A stretch of 64,000 nucleotides of DNA from Candidatus Peribacteria bacterium (lineage in GTDB: Bacteria > Patescibacteriota > Gracilibacteria > Peribacterales > Peribacteraceae). The stretch is taken from contig JAHFJN010000001.1 of assembly GCA_023245865.1 (NCBI GenBank), positions 186,001 through 250,000 of the forward strand. Reading direction: 5' to 3'. How positions within the stretch are numbered: the first letter of the stretch is position 1; the number at the start of each line of letters is the position of its first letter. Shown piece after piece: positions 21,508 through 30,792 of this stretch. A program made the translations under genes and the position numbers. Under the pieces are notes generated by a model. The model saw nothing but the letters and a program-made list of their open reading frames with translations, was not told the DNA's origin and ran no database searches.

Positions 21508-22493
21508 AAAAACTCTTCACGTTCATTGCATTCCTCTTCCTCTTCTGGGCTCTTGGGTACGTATGGTATTCGGTGAATCTGAGCTCTGTGAATGCCGATG
21601 AGACAACGCATGTTGTGAAGATCCCGAAGGGTTCTTCCGTCATTTTCATTGCAAACGAACTGGAGAAACAGAATTTGATTCGCTCGGCAAACGTTTTTCG
21701 CTTCTACGTTGCCCGTCAGGGCAAAACTGCCGGTCTGCAAGCGGGAAGTTTCGCCTTGAATGCCGCAATGAGCGTTCCTGAAATTGTAGATGCACTCTCG
21801 GGCGGCAAAGCCGGTCAGGTTGTTGTCACGATTCCCGAGGGCTTTACGGTCAAGGACATCGACGCACTCCTTGCGGCCAAAAATCTTATCAAGGCTGGCG
21901 ATCTTATTGCGTGCGCGCAAACGTGCGACTTCAGTTCATTTGCATTCTTGCCGAAGCGAAAAAGTATCGAAGGCTATCTCTATCCCGAAACATACTTTGT
22001 CCTCGCAGAAGGATTTGAGCCGAAATTTTTCCTCGAGAGGATGCTCGGAGTATTCCGTGATCGCGTCGTTGATGGGTTGAAGCAAGATATCAGAGATTCC
22101 AAGCGATCTCTGGATGACATTGTTATTATGGCATCGCTCATCGAGGCAGAGACGCGTACGGATGCCGAGCGACCCGTGGTTGCCGGGATTCTCTGGAAAC
22201 GCCTGGATGCGAAAATGGGTCTGGGTGTGGATGCGACTATTCGCTACATTCTCGAGAAGCCGACGGCGCCGCTCACTGATAAAGATCTCGCGATTGATTC
22301 ATACTACAACTTGAGAAAATACCGTGGCCTGCCTCCGAGTCCGATCGGCAGTGCAAGTTTGAGCTCTCTCAGGGCTGCTCTTCACCCGGAAGACTCGCCC
22401 TATTTTTACTACCTGCATGATGCAAAGGGCGTCATTCATTATGCAGTGACGAACGACGAGCAAAACGAGAATAGGGCTCGTTATTTGCATTAA
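21504..22493 (+). CDS. mltG: Endolytic murein transglycosylase MltG (YceG-like)
   Basis: 'IPEGFTVKDIDALLAAKNLI', 'KSIEGYLYPETYFV', 'MASLIEAETRTDAERPVVAGILWKRL'. Confidence 0.92.
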   Translation: MKKLFTFIAFLFLFWALGYVWYSVNLSSVNADETTHVVKIPKGSSVIFIANELEKQNLIRSANVFRFYVARQGKTAGLQAGSFALNAAMSVPEIVDALSGGKAGQVVVTIPEGFTVKDIDALLAAKNLIKAGDLIACAQTCDFSSFAFLPKRKSIEGYLYPETYFVLAEGFEPKFFLERMLGVFRDRVVDGLKQDIRDSKRSLDDIVIMASLIEAETRTDAERPVVAGILWKRLDAKMGLGVDATIRYILEKPTAPLTDKDLAIDSYYNLRKYRGLPPSPIGSASLSSLRAALHPEDSPYFYYLHDAKGVIHYAVTNDEQNENRARYLH

Positions 22494-22519
22494 AACGTAC
22501 TTTATGCTATAATTTTCAG

Positions 22520-23161
22520 ATGAATCCTTTTCCACTTCCGACTGCGAACGGCAATGCGCATTATCACCGTTTCAAGATCGGCGTGATGGGTTCGGCGAGC
22601 GGTCAGCAGATTCAAGACCCTATCGCACGTGAGAAGGCGAAGAAATTGGGGGAGGAGATTGCAAAACGCGGTCACATTTTCATCAATGGCGCATGCCCCG
22701 GTCTCCCGAACGACGCGATGCTTGCCTGCAAAGGTGCTGGTGGATTCACCGTCGGCATCTCGCCGGCGTTTTCGGAGTATCAGCATGTGCAGGAATATTC
22801 CTCTCCCCACGATCATGACATGATCATCTACACGGGCATGGGATTCATGGAGCGCGACATCATCAACATCCGCTCCGCAGACGGCGTTGTGATCGTCGGC
22901 GGCGGCATCGGTACCCTCAATGAACTCACAATTGCGTACGATGAAGGTCGGCCTGTGGGGATCATCACGCACTCCGGCGGCATCAGCAATTCCGTTCCGC
23001 ACATCATCCAGGAACTCTGCAAGCGCGAGATCCCTCCGAATATGGTGTTCGATGATGATCCGGCAAAACTTCTTGATAAATTAGAAATGGTGATCCGCAC
23101 ATTCCCGTTGCCCGTGAGGGAAGACGGCAGGGTGGTGGATCACAAAGAAGCGAGGAGGTAG
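22520..23161 (+). CDS. LOG/SLOG-family Rossmann protein (TIGR00725-like)
   Basis: 'KIGVMGSASG', 'GHIFINGACPGLPNDAM', 'ADGVVIVGGGIGTLNELTIAYDEGRPVGII'. Confidence 0.8.
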   Translation: MNPFPLPTANGNAHYHRFKIGVMGSASGQQIQDPIAREKAKKLGEEIAKRGHIFINGACPGLPNDAMLACKGAGGFTVGISPAFSEYQHVQEYSSPHDHDMIIYTGMGFMERDIINIRSADGVVIVGGGIGTLNELTIAYDEGRPVGIITHSGGISNSVPHIIQELCKREIPPNMVFDDDPAKLLDKLEMVIRTFPLPVREDGRVVDHKEARR

Positions 23162-23191
23162 GAGGGCGTGTCATGGTGAGCTATGTCATGG

Positions 23192-23245
23192 TGAGCACAG
23201 TCGAACCACGAACCATACAGCGGTGTCGCCCTTCGACCGTGCTCA
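23192..23245. repeat. REP-like long hairpin between convergent genes
   Basis: TGAGCACAGTCGAA ... TTCGACCGTGCTCA, 13 of 14 pairs; core matches other CCTGAGC..TCGAAGG elements in the window. Confidence 0.6.
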
Positions 23246-23260
23246 GGGTGACACCATTTT

Positions 23261-25111
23261 TCATGGTACCAACCCACTCCTCTTCAGCCCTTCCATCAGT
23301 CGGTTTGCAAACTCATTCTTCGGATCGATCGCGAGCACGCGGTGTAACGTGCGCACCGTTTGCTCTGCAAGATTTTCTTTCGCATAGATTTCCGCAAGTT
23401 TCTGCAGCACAGCAACGGTATCACCCTCCCACTTTGTTGTTTCTTCAAACTGTTCTGCCGCTTCGAGCGATTTGCCATCTTGCTCGAGCATGATGCCCAA
23501 ATTGTAGTGAGCATCGATGAACGTCGTGTCCGTCGCAATGACGAGGCGGTAATACTTCTCCGCGTTCTGTCGCTGATTCTTTGCAAGGTAGAGCGCCGCG
23601 AGATTATTCATCGCTCCCAAGTGATGCGGCTCAAGCACGAGCGTCTGCCTATACATCGAAATCGCCTCGTCTTTTTTTCCGGCTTGAGCAAGGCTCAGTG
23701 CGAGTCCATAGAGGGGTTCGGGATCGCGTGAATCGAGCAATTGAGCTTTCTTGCACGCTGCAATCGCATCGTCGGTGTGTCCTTGGAGCAGATCGATCGC
23801 AGCAATCGCGGTGTACGCGCGGGCGTGCGGCCGGATGGCGAGAGCTGCATTCAGTTCCCGGCGGCTGTCATCCAGTCTGTTCATCTTTCGATACATCACG
23901 CCCAAGTTTATGTGTGCAGAAACGGAGCGTGGATACAATGCGAGCGTGTGTGAGAAGAGCGAAACGGAATCTTCCCAGATGAGGGATTGATGATAGGCGA
24001 GGAACACAAATGCACATAGGATGATGGTGAATGTCCACATTGCAATGCGTTGGAATCGCTGCAGGAGAATGCAGGAAAGGATTATCAATCCAATCGATGG
24101 AATATACGCATACCGATCGGACGCAAAGTAAAAATCTCCTCCCTTCGCAAAGTTTGTGAAGGTGGGCACGAGCGTGACAAAGAAGAAAGCTGCGCCGAAG
24201 AAGACGGTGCGTCCGAAGCGAAGACTCCAGAGGACGAAAACGATGAGCAGGATCACAATTGCCCATGGAATCAAAAAATCCGGAGACGTTGCAACAATCG
24301 GTTTCTCGTACGGGTAGATGACGGTCAGATTGATGGGTACGAGGAATTTTTCGAGGTAGAACACGGTGCTCTTGCCCGCCATCAATATTTTTTGAAGCAG
24401 CGTGGTGGTACTCACAACGTCGCGCTTGCCAAACAACGCGATGACTCCAAAGATCAGGGAGAGCAGGAAGAACGGAATTTTCTCGAGGACCATGGTCCGA
24501 TCCCACTTTCGCTTGTTCCAAAAATCAATGAGCAGCAGTACGAAGGGGAGTGTGATCACCATGACCTTTGAAAGAAGTCCCAATGTGAAGGAAAGAAGAC
24601 CGGTATAGTACGAACTTCGTTTTCCTGAGTGTGTGTAGTATTGATATGCGACGAGCGAGCTCAGAAAGAAAAAAGTACTCAAGACGTCCTTCCTCGCACT
24701 TGCCCAGAGCGCCGCTTCCGTATGGAGAGGATGCACGGCAAAGAGCAGCCCGCCCAGAAGTGCTGCGGTATGATTTTTAAAGAGCAAGAGCAGCAACCAT
24801 GCGACGAGTAGCGCATTGAGCGTATGCAGGATCAGATTATCGAGGTGAAAGAGAAACGGATGCATCCCCCCGATCATGTAATCGATCTGCCATGTGAGGA
24901 ATGTCAGCGGAATGTAGAGTTCCGGATCGTACGTCGAAAAAACATCTTTGATGTTGTGCCAGGTGAGGCCCTTTACATCGGGGTTGGCATAAATCAAGTA
25001 CGTGTCGTCCCATGTGACAAATGCATCATGGAGTGAGTGTCCGTAGACGGCGAACGTCACTGCAAAAAATCCTATGATCGTGTACAAAATAGGTCGATAG
25101 GATGCTTTCAT
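23261..25111 (-). CDS. TMTC-like multi-TM protein with C-terminal TPR repeats
   Basis: 'WDDTYLIYANPDVKGLTWHNIKDVFS', 'GGLLFAVHPLHTEAALWASARKDVLS', then TPRs. Start at MKASYRPIL (TATACT 6 nt upstream). Confidence 0.85.
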   Translation of the reverse strand: MKASYRPILYTIIGFFAVTFAVYGHSLHDAFVTWDDTYLIYANPDVKGLTWHNIKDVFSTYDPELYIPLTFLTWQIDYMIGGMHPFLFHLDNLILHTLNALLVAWLLLLLFKNHTAALLGGLLFAVHPLHTEAALWASARKDVLSTFFFLSSLVAYQYYTHSGKRSSYYTGLLSFTLGLLSKVMVITLPFVLLLIDFWNKRKWDRTMVLEKIPFFLLSLIFGVIALFGKRDVVSTTTLLQKILMAGKSTVFYLEKFLVPINLTVIYPYEKPIVATSPDFLIPWAIVILLIVFVLWSLRFGRTVFFGAAFFFVTLVPTFTNFAKGGDFYFASDRYAYIPSIGLIILSCILLQRFQRIAMWTFTIILCAFVFLAYHQSLIWEDSVSLFSHTLALYPRSVSAHINLGVMYRKMNRLDDSRRELNAALAIRPHARAYTAIAAIDLLQGHTDDAIAACKKAQLLDSRDPEPLYGLALSLAQAGKKDEAISMYRQTLVLEPHHLGAMNNLAALYLAKNQRQNAEKYYRLVIATDTTFIDAHYNLGIMLEQDGKSLEAAEQFEETTKWEGDTVAVLQKLAEIYAKENLAEQTVRTLHRVLAIDPKNEFANRLMEGLKRSGLVP

Positions 25112-25130
25112 GACTGCAGTATACATCGTG

Positions 25131-26477
25131 TCATCCCTCCTTCGTCACCCATCGAATGGGAGTTCCTTCAAATGCGAACGTGCTGCGCAAATTATTTTCG
25201 AGGTAGCGGAGCTGGCTCACGTTCACGCTCTTCGGTTTTTTTAAAAAGACGACGAACGTCGGTGGCACATCCTCGGCCTGTGTGATGAACTTGCTCTTGC
25301 TCAATGCGTGCGATGGAGCACGAACGATCGCAGATTCATACCACCGCAAAAGTTCTTTCGTCGCGATTCTACGCAACCGATTGCGGGCAACGCTTTCGAT
25401 GAGCGGGAACATTCTCACGATTCCCTCGCGCGTGATTGCGGAGCAAAAGAGGAGCGGTGCATACGAACAGAAAGGGAGCCAAGCGCGCGTTTCCAACTCT
25501 TTCTCTTTCCGCGCGGCGCCTTCCATTTTGTCGGATTTATTGAGGACGATGATCAGCCCTTTCCCCGCCTCAATCGCCATACTTGCTATCCGCTTGTCTT
25601 GCCTCGAAATCACGTCCGTTGCGTCGAGTAATAAAATGACGACATCGCTGTCCTGCAATGCCTGGATGCTTTTGACGTTGCTCAAGTATTCCAAGTCTTC
25701 ATCGACACGCGCTTTGCGTCGGAGTCCCGCGGTATCAATGAATATGTATTCCTTGTCCTCGAAGCGGATGATGGTGTCGGAACTGTCGCGCGTCGTCCCG
25801 GGAACTTCGGAGACCAACCTCTCGGAAACTTCGCGCTGGGGGTCACTCATGAGCGCATTCACGAGCGAGCTCTTCCCGACGTTCGGTTTTCCAATAATTG
25901 CAATCCGAGGAATGCTTGTGTCTTGAGGCTTGAAACTAGTGTCTTTGGAAAAATGCAATTTCTTCAGCTTCTCGACGATCGCATTCCCCAATTCTTCGAT
26001 GCCGATGTTATGCGCTGCACTGATGCCGATCATGTCCGAAGCGATTCCGAGCGCTCGGTATTCAGGTTCACGTTTCTCGAATGCATCAGGATCATCGCAC
26101 TTTGTCGCAACCAGAAGAACAGGCACGTGAGAACGTTTTCGTTTGCGAAGAATATCGATCACCGTGAGGTCACTCGCCGTCAGTTCCTCCTGGTTGTTGA
26201 TGGTAAAGACGATGATATCGCTGGATTCGATCGCGACCATCGACTGGCGCGCAACGTCATCCTCCATGTCCGTGTCCGTCGATCCACCTCCAATGCCGCC
26301 GGTATCGAGCAGCAGATAATCTATTTCATCAACCTCCACTTTGTACACGACATGATCGCGTGTGGTGCCGGGTACGGGGCTCTCGATCGCCCGCCGCCTG
26401 CCGACCATTCTATTAAAGAGGGTCGATTTGCCGGTATTCGGTCTCCCAATAATGGCGACGGTCGGAAGATGTGCCAT
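25131..26477 (-). CDS. der: Ribosome biogenesis GTPase Der (EngA)
   Basis: Two tandem GTPase domains: 'GRPNTGKSTLFNRM' and 'GKPNVGKSSLVNAL'; C-term KH-like domain. Confidence 0.95.
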   Translation of the reverse strand: MAHLPTVAIIGRPNTGKSTLFNRMVGRRRAIESPVPGTTRDHVVYKVEVDEIDYLLLDTGGIGGGSTDTDMEDDVARQSMVAIESSDIIVFTINNQEELTASDLTVIDILRKRKRSHVPVLLVATKCDDPDAFEKREPEYRALGIASDMIGISAAHNIGIEELGNAIVEKLKKLHFSKDTSFKPQDTSIPRIAIIGKPNVGKSSLVNALMSDPQREVSERLVSEVPGTTRDSSDTIIRFEDKEYIFIDTAGLRRKARVDEDLEYLSNVKSIQALQDSDVVILLLDATDVISRQDKRIASMAIEAGKGLIIVLNKSDKMEGAARKEKELETRAWLPFCSYAPLLFCSAITREGIVRMFPLIESVARNRLRRIATKELLRWYESAIVRAPSHALSKSKFITQAEDVPPTFVVFLKKPKSVNVSQLRYLENNLRSTFAFEGTPIRWVTKEG

Positions 26478-26532
26478 GAAGAACTATTCTACAGATTTTC
26501 CGAAACTCGGAAAGGTCGCTACAATTCAGCTG

Positions 26533-29043
26533 ATGCACTTTGAATACGATCCTTCATCGGTTGAGGCCAAATGGCAGGAGAGATGGAACGAAGCGCATGT
26601 GTATGAGGTAGATCTTCAGAAGGCAAAGAAGCCGTATTTCACGCATGTGATGTTTCCGTACCCGAGCGGGGACAAGCTTCACATCGGTCATTGGTTCAAT
26701 TACAGCCCCGCAGACACGTTTGCACGGTTTAAGCGCATGCAGGGCTACGATGTGTTCTCGCCGATAGGGTTCGATGCATTCGGGCTGCCTGCGGAAAACT
26801 ACGCTATCAAAACAGGCGTGCCCCCGCAGCAGTCGATTCCGGAAAATGTGCGAACGATGATCACGCAGCTCAAGCGTATCGGTTGCATGTATGACTGGAA
26901 TCGAATGGTGAATACCTCGCATCCCGAGTATTACAAATGGACACAGTGGCTCTTCATTCAGATGTTCAAGAACGGACTTGCGTATAAGAAAAAAGCGAGC
27001 GTTAACTTCTGCCCGAATTGTCAGACGGTCCTTGCGAATGAGCAGGTGAAAGAAGGTTGCTGCGAACGTTGCGGCACACCGGTTATTCAGAAAATGATGG
27101 AGCAGTGGTTCTGGAAAATTACGCAGTACGCGGATCGATTACTCCAAGGACTTGATCAATTGGACTGGCCGGAGAAGACGAAGACGATGCAGAGAAATTG
27201 GATCGGGCGAAAGGAAGGGATTGATATTACGTATGCTATTGAGGGGACCAAGGAATCGGTGACATGTTTTACGACGCGCCCCGATACGAATTTCGGAGTC
27301 ACATTCATTGTGCTAGCACCCGAGCATCCGTTTGTGAAAAAGATTTTGATTGGTGAGCTGAAATCAGACCATAAGAAAGAGATCGCAGCGTACGTTTCTG
27401 CATCGCTGAAAAAAACGGAACTCGAACGGCAGGAAGAGGGCATGAGTAAGACAGGCGTATGCACCGGTTTCTATGCAGTGAACAATCTCAACAACACAAA
27501 AATCCCCGTATGGGTCTCTGATTACGTTCTGGCGGGCTTCGGAACCGGCGCGGTCGTCGGTGTGCCGGGGCATGATCTGCGCGACTTTCAGTTTGCGCAA
27601 AAATTTAAACTCCCCGTCGTTCGTGTCGTCGTGACATCTGATGGAGATACCTCCGCCATAGAACGAGAAGTTCAGGTCCAAGAAGAGTCCGGCACTATGA
27701 TCAACTCAGGTTTTTTGGATGGACTGGATATTCACGAGGCGACAGAGAAGATCATGGATCATTTGGAAGAGAAAGGATGGGGTAAACGCATTGTGACCTA
27801 TCGTCTCCGCGACTGGTCGATCGGCCGCCAACGTTACTGGGGCGCACCCATCCCCATTATCTATGATCCCGAAGGAAAACCTCATGCTGTTCCGGAAAAG
27901 AATTTGCCGTGGTTACTTCCGCAGGACGTTGAATTCAAACCAAAGGGAACCGCGCCTCTCGCCCAGAGCAAAGAGCTGTTCGCCCGCACCGAAAAAATAT
28001 TTGGCAAAGGCTGGACGCCGGAAGTGGACACGATGGATACCTTCGTGTGTTCAAGTTTCTATTCCTTCATGTATCTCGGTGCTACGAACGAGAGAGGGGA
28101 GTACCGGGAGCCGGATGTCACCAAAAACGTTCTTGTGGATCCGGTACTCGAAAAGAAGTGGATGCCGGTTGCCATGTATATCGGTGGCGCGGAGCATGCA
28201 TGCATGCATTTGATCTACGCACGATTCGTGACAATGGCTTTGAAGGATTTTGGCTTCGTATCGCATGAGGAACCGTTCAAAAAATTAGTTCATCAAGGAG
28301 TCATCACCAATAAAGGAGCGAAGATGAGTAAGAGCAAAGGCAATGTCGTCAGTCCAGATGCATTCATCGAGAGGCATGGGAGCGATGTCTTTCGAATGTA
28401 CCTGATGTTCATGGGCCCCTTTACTGACGGAGGAGACTGGAGTGACACAGGAATCAAAGGTATTTCGCGATTTATTCAGAGAGTCTATAAACTCATTCAG
28501 CCCTTAGGGGAGAGTGATAAGATGAATAACAAAAGTGTTCAAGAGGATGTGTCGGTCAAACGAGCACTTCATAAAACTATCAAGCAGGTGACGGAGAGTT
28601 TGGAGACTCTTCACTTCAACACAGGGATCTCAGGGCTTATGGAACTGCTGAATGTGCTCGAAAAAGCTGAATATGTCTCAGTCGAAACAGCACAAACATT
28701 TACAAAGCTGCTGGCCCCCTTCGCCCCGCACCTAGCGGAGGAATTGTGGGAAATATTGAATAATGTGTCATTTCGAGCGCAGTCGAGAAGCGATACCTCT
28801 TCTGATTTTATTATCAATAAACCTTGGCCATCATTCGATCCATCTCTTCTTGTGACCGATACCATGACGATCGTGATTCAGGTGAATGGCAAGGTCCGGG
28901 GAGATGTCCAAGTTGCCTCTGATGCATCGAAGGAAGAGATCATCGCATCAGCAAAGCAAAATGAGAATGTGATGAAATACATTCAAAACGGTATCAAGAA
29001 GGAAATTTACGTGCCTGGGAAATTGGTGAGTTTTGTAATCTAA
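26533..29043 (+). CDS. leuS: Leucyl-tRNA synthetase
   Basis: 'MFPYPSGDKLHIGHW', 'FDAFGLPAENYAIKTGVPP', 'GAKMSKSKGNVVSPD'. Start moved to MHFEYDPSS (TACAAT 7 nt upstream). Confidence 0.95.
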   Translation: MHFEYDPSSVEAKWQERWNEAHVYEVDLQKAKKPYFTHVMFPYPSGDKLHIGHWFNYSPADTFARFKRMQGYDVFSPIGFDAFGLPAENYAIKTGVPPQQSIPENVRTMITQLKRIGCMYDWNRMVNTSHPEYYKWTQWLFIQMFKNGLAYKKKASVNFCPNCQTVLANEQVKEGCCERCGTPVIQKMMEQWFWKITQYADRLLQGLDQLDWPEKTKTMQRNWIGRKEGIDITYAIEGTKESVTCFTTRPDTNFGVTFIVLAPEHPFVKKILIGELKSDHKKEIAAYVSASLKKTELERQEEGMSKTGVCTGFYAVNNLNNTKIPVWVSDYVLAGFGTGAVVGVPGHDLRDFQFAQKFKLPVVRVVVTSDGDTSAIEREVQVQEESGTMINSGFLDGLDIHEATEKIMDHLEEKGWGKRIVTYRLRDWSIGRQRYWGAPIPIIYDPEGKPHAVPEKNLPWLLPQDVEFKPKGTAPLAQSKELFARTEKIFGKGWTPEVDTMDTFVCSSFYSFMYLGATNERGEYREPDVTKNVLVDPVLEKKWMPVAMYIGGAEHACMHLIYARFVTMALKDFGFVSHEEPFKKLVHQGVITNKGAKMSKSKGNVVSPDAFIERHGSDVFRMYLMFMGPFTDGGDWSDTGIKGISRFIQRVYKLIQPLGESDKMNNKSVQEDVSVKRALHKTIKQVTESLETLHFNTGISGLMELLNVLEKAEYVSVETAQTFTKLLAPFAPHLAEELWEILNNVSFRAQSRSDTSSDFIINKPWPSFDPSLLVTDTMTIVIQVNGKVRGDVQVASDASKEEIIASAKQNENVMKYIQNGIKKEIYVPGKLVSFVI

Positions 29044-29069
29044 AAACATGAAGAGTATTGAGATTATTT

Positions 29070-29095
29070 ACTATCATTAATTAATATATGATAGT
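29070..29095. repeat. 26-bp dyad ACTATCATTAATTAATATATGATAGT, copy 1 (downstream of TrpR-like gene)
   Basis: 8-bp inverted arms ACTATCAT/ATGATAGT; identical to 29557-29582. Confidence 0.85.
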
Positions 29096-29112
29096 AAAAG
29101 CCTGAACAGATT

Positions 29113-29538
29113 TCAGTATGTTTTCTCAGTAAAGGGATCTCCGAGCAGGAGATTGAGAAGGAGGGCATGGCCGGGGTATTTTCTATGAATCGCACGGAAA
29201 GAATGTGGATCAATCGGCTTATCAGATGGATGGCGGAACGGACGAAGCACTCTTCTGTAGGAACGAAATTTACCCTCAAGCCAGCGATCAACCGAGACAA
29301 TAGTAATGGGGCTTGCATGAATCTTGCTCTGTATGTGAGCGAAGGTAAATCCGGCAACGAGCATTCTGGCGATTTGTAGACGCCGCCCCAGCATTACCAA
29401 TTCGCTTGTTGTCAGAAGGTTTTTAAGAAGTGATTGCCCTTCTTTCCCAAGTCCCATCTTTGCGAATGGCAGAAGGAATCCTCTCTCAAGGATCATTTTC
29501 TGCGAGCGTGTGAGTTGGCGATGGTTGATTTTCCCCAT
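29113..29538 (-). CDS. TrpR/YerC-YecD-like transcriptional repressor
   Basis: 'LLTTSELVMLGRRLQIARMLVAGFTFAHIQSKIHASPITIVSVDRWLEG' fits the Trp-repressor HTH layout; start at MGKINHRQL. Confidence 0.75.
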   Translation of the reverse strand: MGKINHRQLTRSQKMILERGFLLPFAKMGLGKEGQSLLKNLLTTSELVMLGRRLQIARMLVAGFTFAHIQSKIHASPITIVSVDRWLEGKFRSYRRVLRPFRHPSDKPIDPHSFRAIHRKYPGHALLLNLLLGDPFTEKTY

Positions 29539-29556
29539 GATCCTCTTTGTGGAAAC

Positions 29557-29582
29557 ACTATCATTAATTAATATATGATAGT
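29557..29582. repeat. 26-bp dyad ACTATCATTAATTAATATATGATAGT, copy 2 (promoter side of TrpR-like gene)
   Basis: Identical to copy 1; 18 bp upstream of the TrpR-like ATG. Confidence 0.85.
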
Positions 29583-29652
29583 GGCTTACGGAATGCAAAC
29601 TCTTTCTTTCTAATACGAGCTATCTCTTGATTAGCGTGAGAAAGTATCTAGA

Positions 29653-30009
29653 GTGAGAGTGTCGTTTATGGAGAATCCTCATTCAAAGCCCAACGTACAA
29701 GATCCTGAACTTGAAGATTTTCTTTCAGAGCGTACTGCGCACAATCTATCACTGGCAATGCCATCAGGCGATCCGTACTGGCAGGATCTTGCCTTCTATG
29801 CAAACAGTTACTATGCTACTGCCTTTTCAGGCAGCGAAATGCATTCCATCGTGACATATTTCGGCACAAAGAAGCAATTATCCATCGAAGAAATCTTGGA
29901 CACGCTGCTCGCTGCTTCCAGAAACTATGTTTGCTCCAGGATCACCCTCGATCGCCATACACTAAATCATCGTACGCATTTTCGCAATGGTCTGTTGAGG
30001 GTTTTATAG
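29653..30009 (+). CDS. Hypothetical protein (~118 aa)
   Basis: Complete ORF, no recognised domain; real start may be MENPHSKP (29668). Confidence 0.5.
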   Translation: MRVSFMENPHSKPNVQDPELEDFLSERTAHNLSLAMPSGDPYWQDLAFYANSYYATAFSGSEMHSIVTYFGTKKQLSIEEILDTLLAASRNYVCSRITLDRHTLNHRTHFRNGLLRVL

Positions 30010-30010
30010 C

Positions 30011-30718
30011 TTAACCAATACTCAATGGGCAGCTAGTGGCTTCAGCATTTTTCAGCATTGGCTGTTCTGAAACAGGTGACTCATCAGCCCAATGTCGGAG
30101 TGCAGGTTCATCTATCAAATCTATCTCAGATCCAATAAACATTCCTCTAGCGGCCTTCAGTGCCAACCCTTGCACATTTGGAAAATAATTCCCGAGCAGT
30201 ACGCAAATATCATCATAGGTAAACCGCCGATGTTCTTCCAAATAAACTGGGATCGTTTTTGCAAGCATATTTTCGTGTTCAAGATTGGCGGTAAATAATT
30301 CCATTGCCTGTTGGTCTGTTAGTTCGCGCATCGTGTAATCCGCAATGATCAGAGCTGCTGCAGGACATGTTTCACGAATGTTCGTAAGCAATTGTTCATG
30401 AAGGTCACTCGGGAAGTCGTGCAGTACGTAGCTCAGAAAGATAATTCCGACATTCTGCATGTCCTCAAGAGTCTGAGCAGACATATCTTCAAGTTGTGCA
30501 AAAATTTCGCTATTCTCTCCATGAATGCTAAAGCACCTTGAATCTTTAGCACAGGTTAATGCCATGGTTCGTTTTCCAAGGGGCTTCCTCCTTGTAGGAT
30601 CAACAGAAAGATTGTTCGCTGGAAACAAACGTCTCGAATGCGACTGCTGTATATTTTGAGCCTCTGAGAACAATTGTTGCCCTGCTTCAGCCGATGTTCC
30701 ACTGAGATCTAATTTCAT
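30011..30718 (-). CDS. Methyltransferase-like protein, N-terminal half atypical
   Basis: 'VGIIFLSYVLHDFPSDLHEQLLTNIRETCPAAALIIADYTMRELTDQQAMELF' resembles the C-terminal half of class I SAM methyltransferases; no clear motif I. Confidence 0.45.
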   Translation of the reverse strand: MKLDLSGTSAEAGQQLFSEAQNIQQSHSRRLFPANNLSVDPTRRKPLGKRTMALTCAKDSRCFSIHGENSEIFAQLEDMSAQTLEDMQNVGIIFLSYVLHDFPSDLHEQLLTNIRETCPAAALIIADYTMRELTDQQAMELFTANLEHENMLAKTIPVYLEEHRRFTYDDICVLLGNYFPNVQGLALKAARGMFIGSEIDLIDEPALRHWADESPVSEQPMLKNAEATSCPLSIG

Positions 30719-30792
30719 TACGCAGGATTCTAGCGATCTGAGTGAAGGCGTCTATGAATTCTTCATTTTTTGACTGTATATGAATCAATTAT

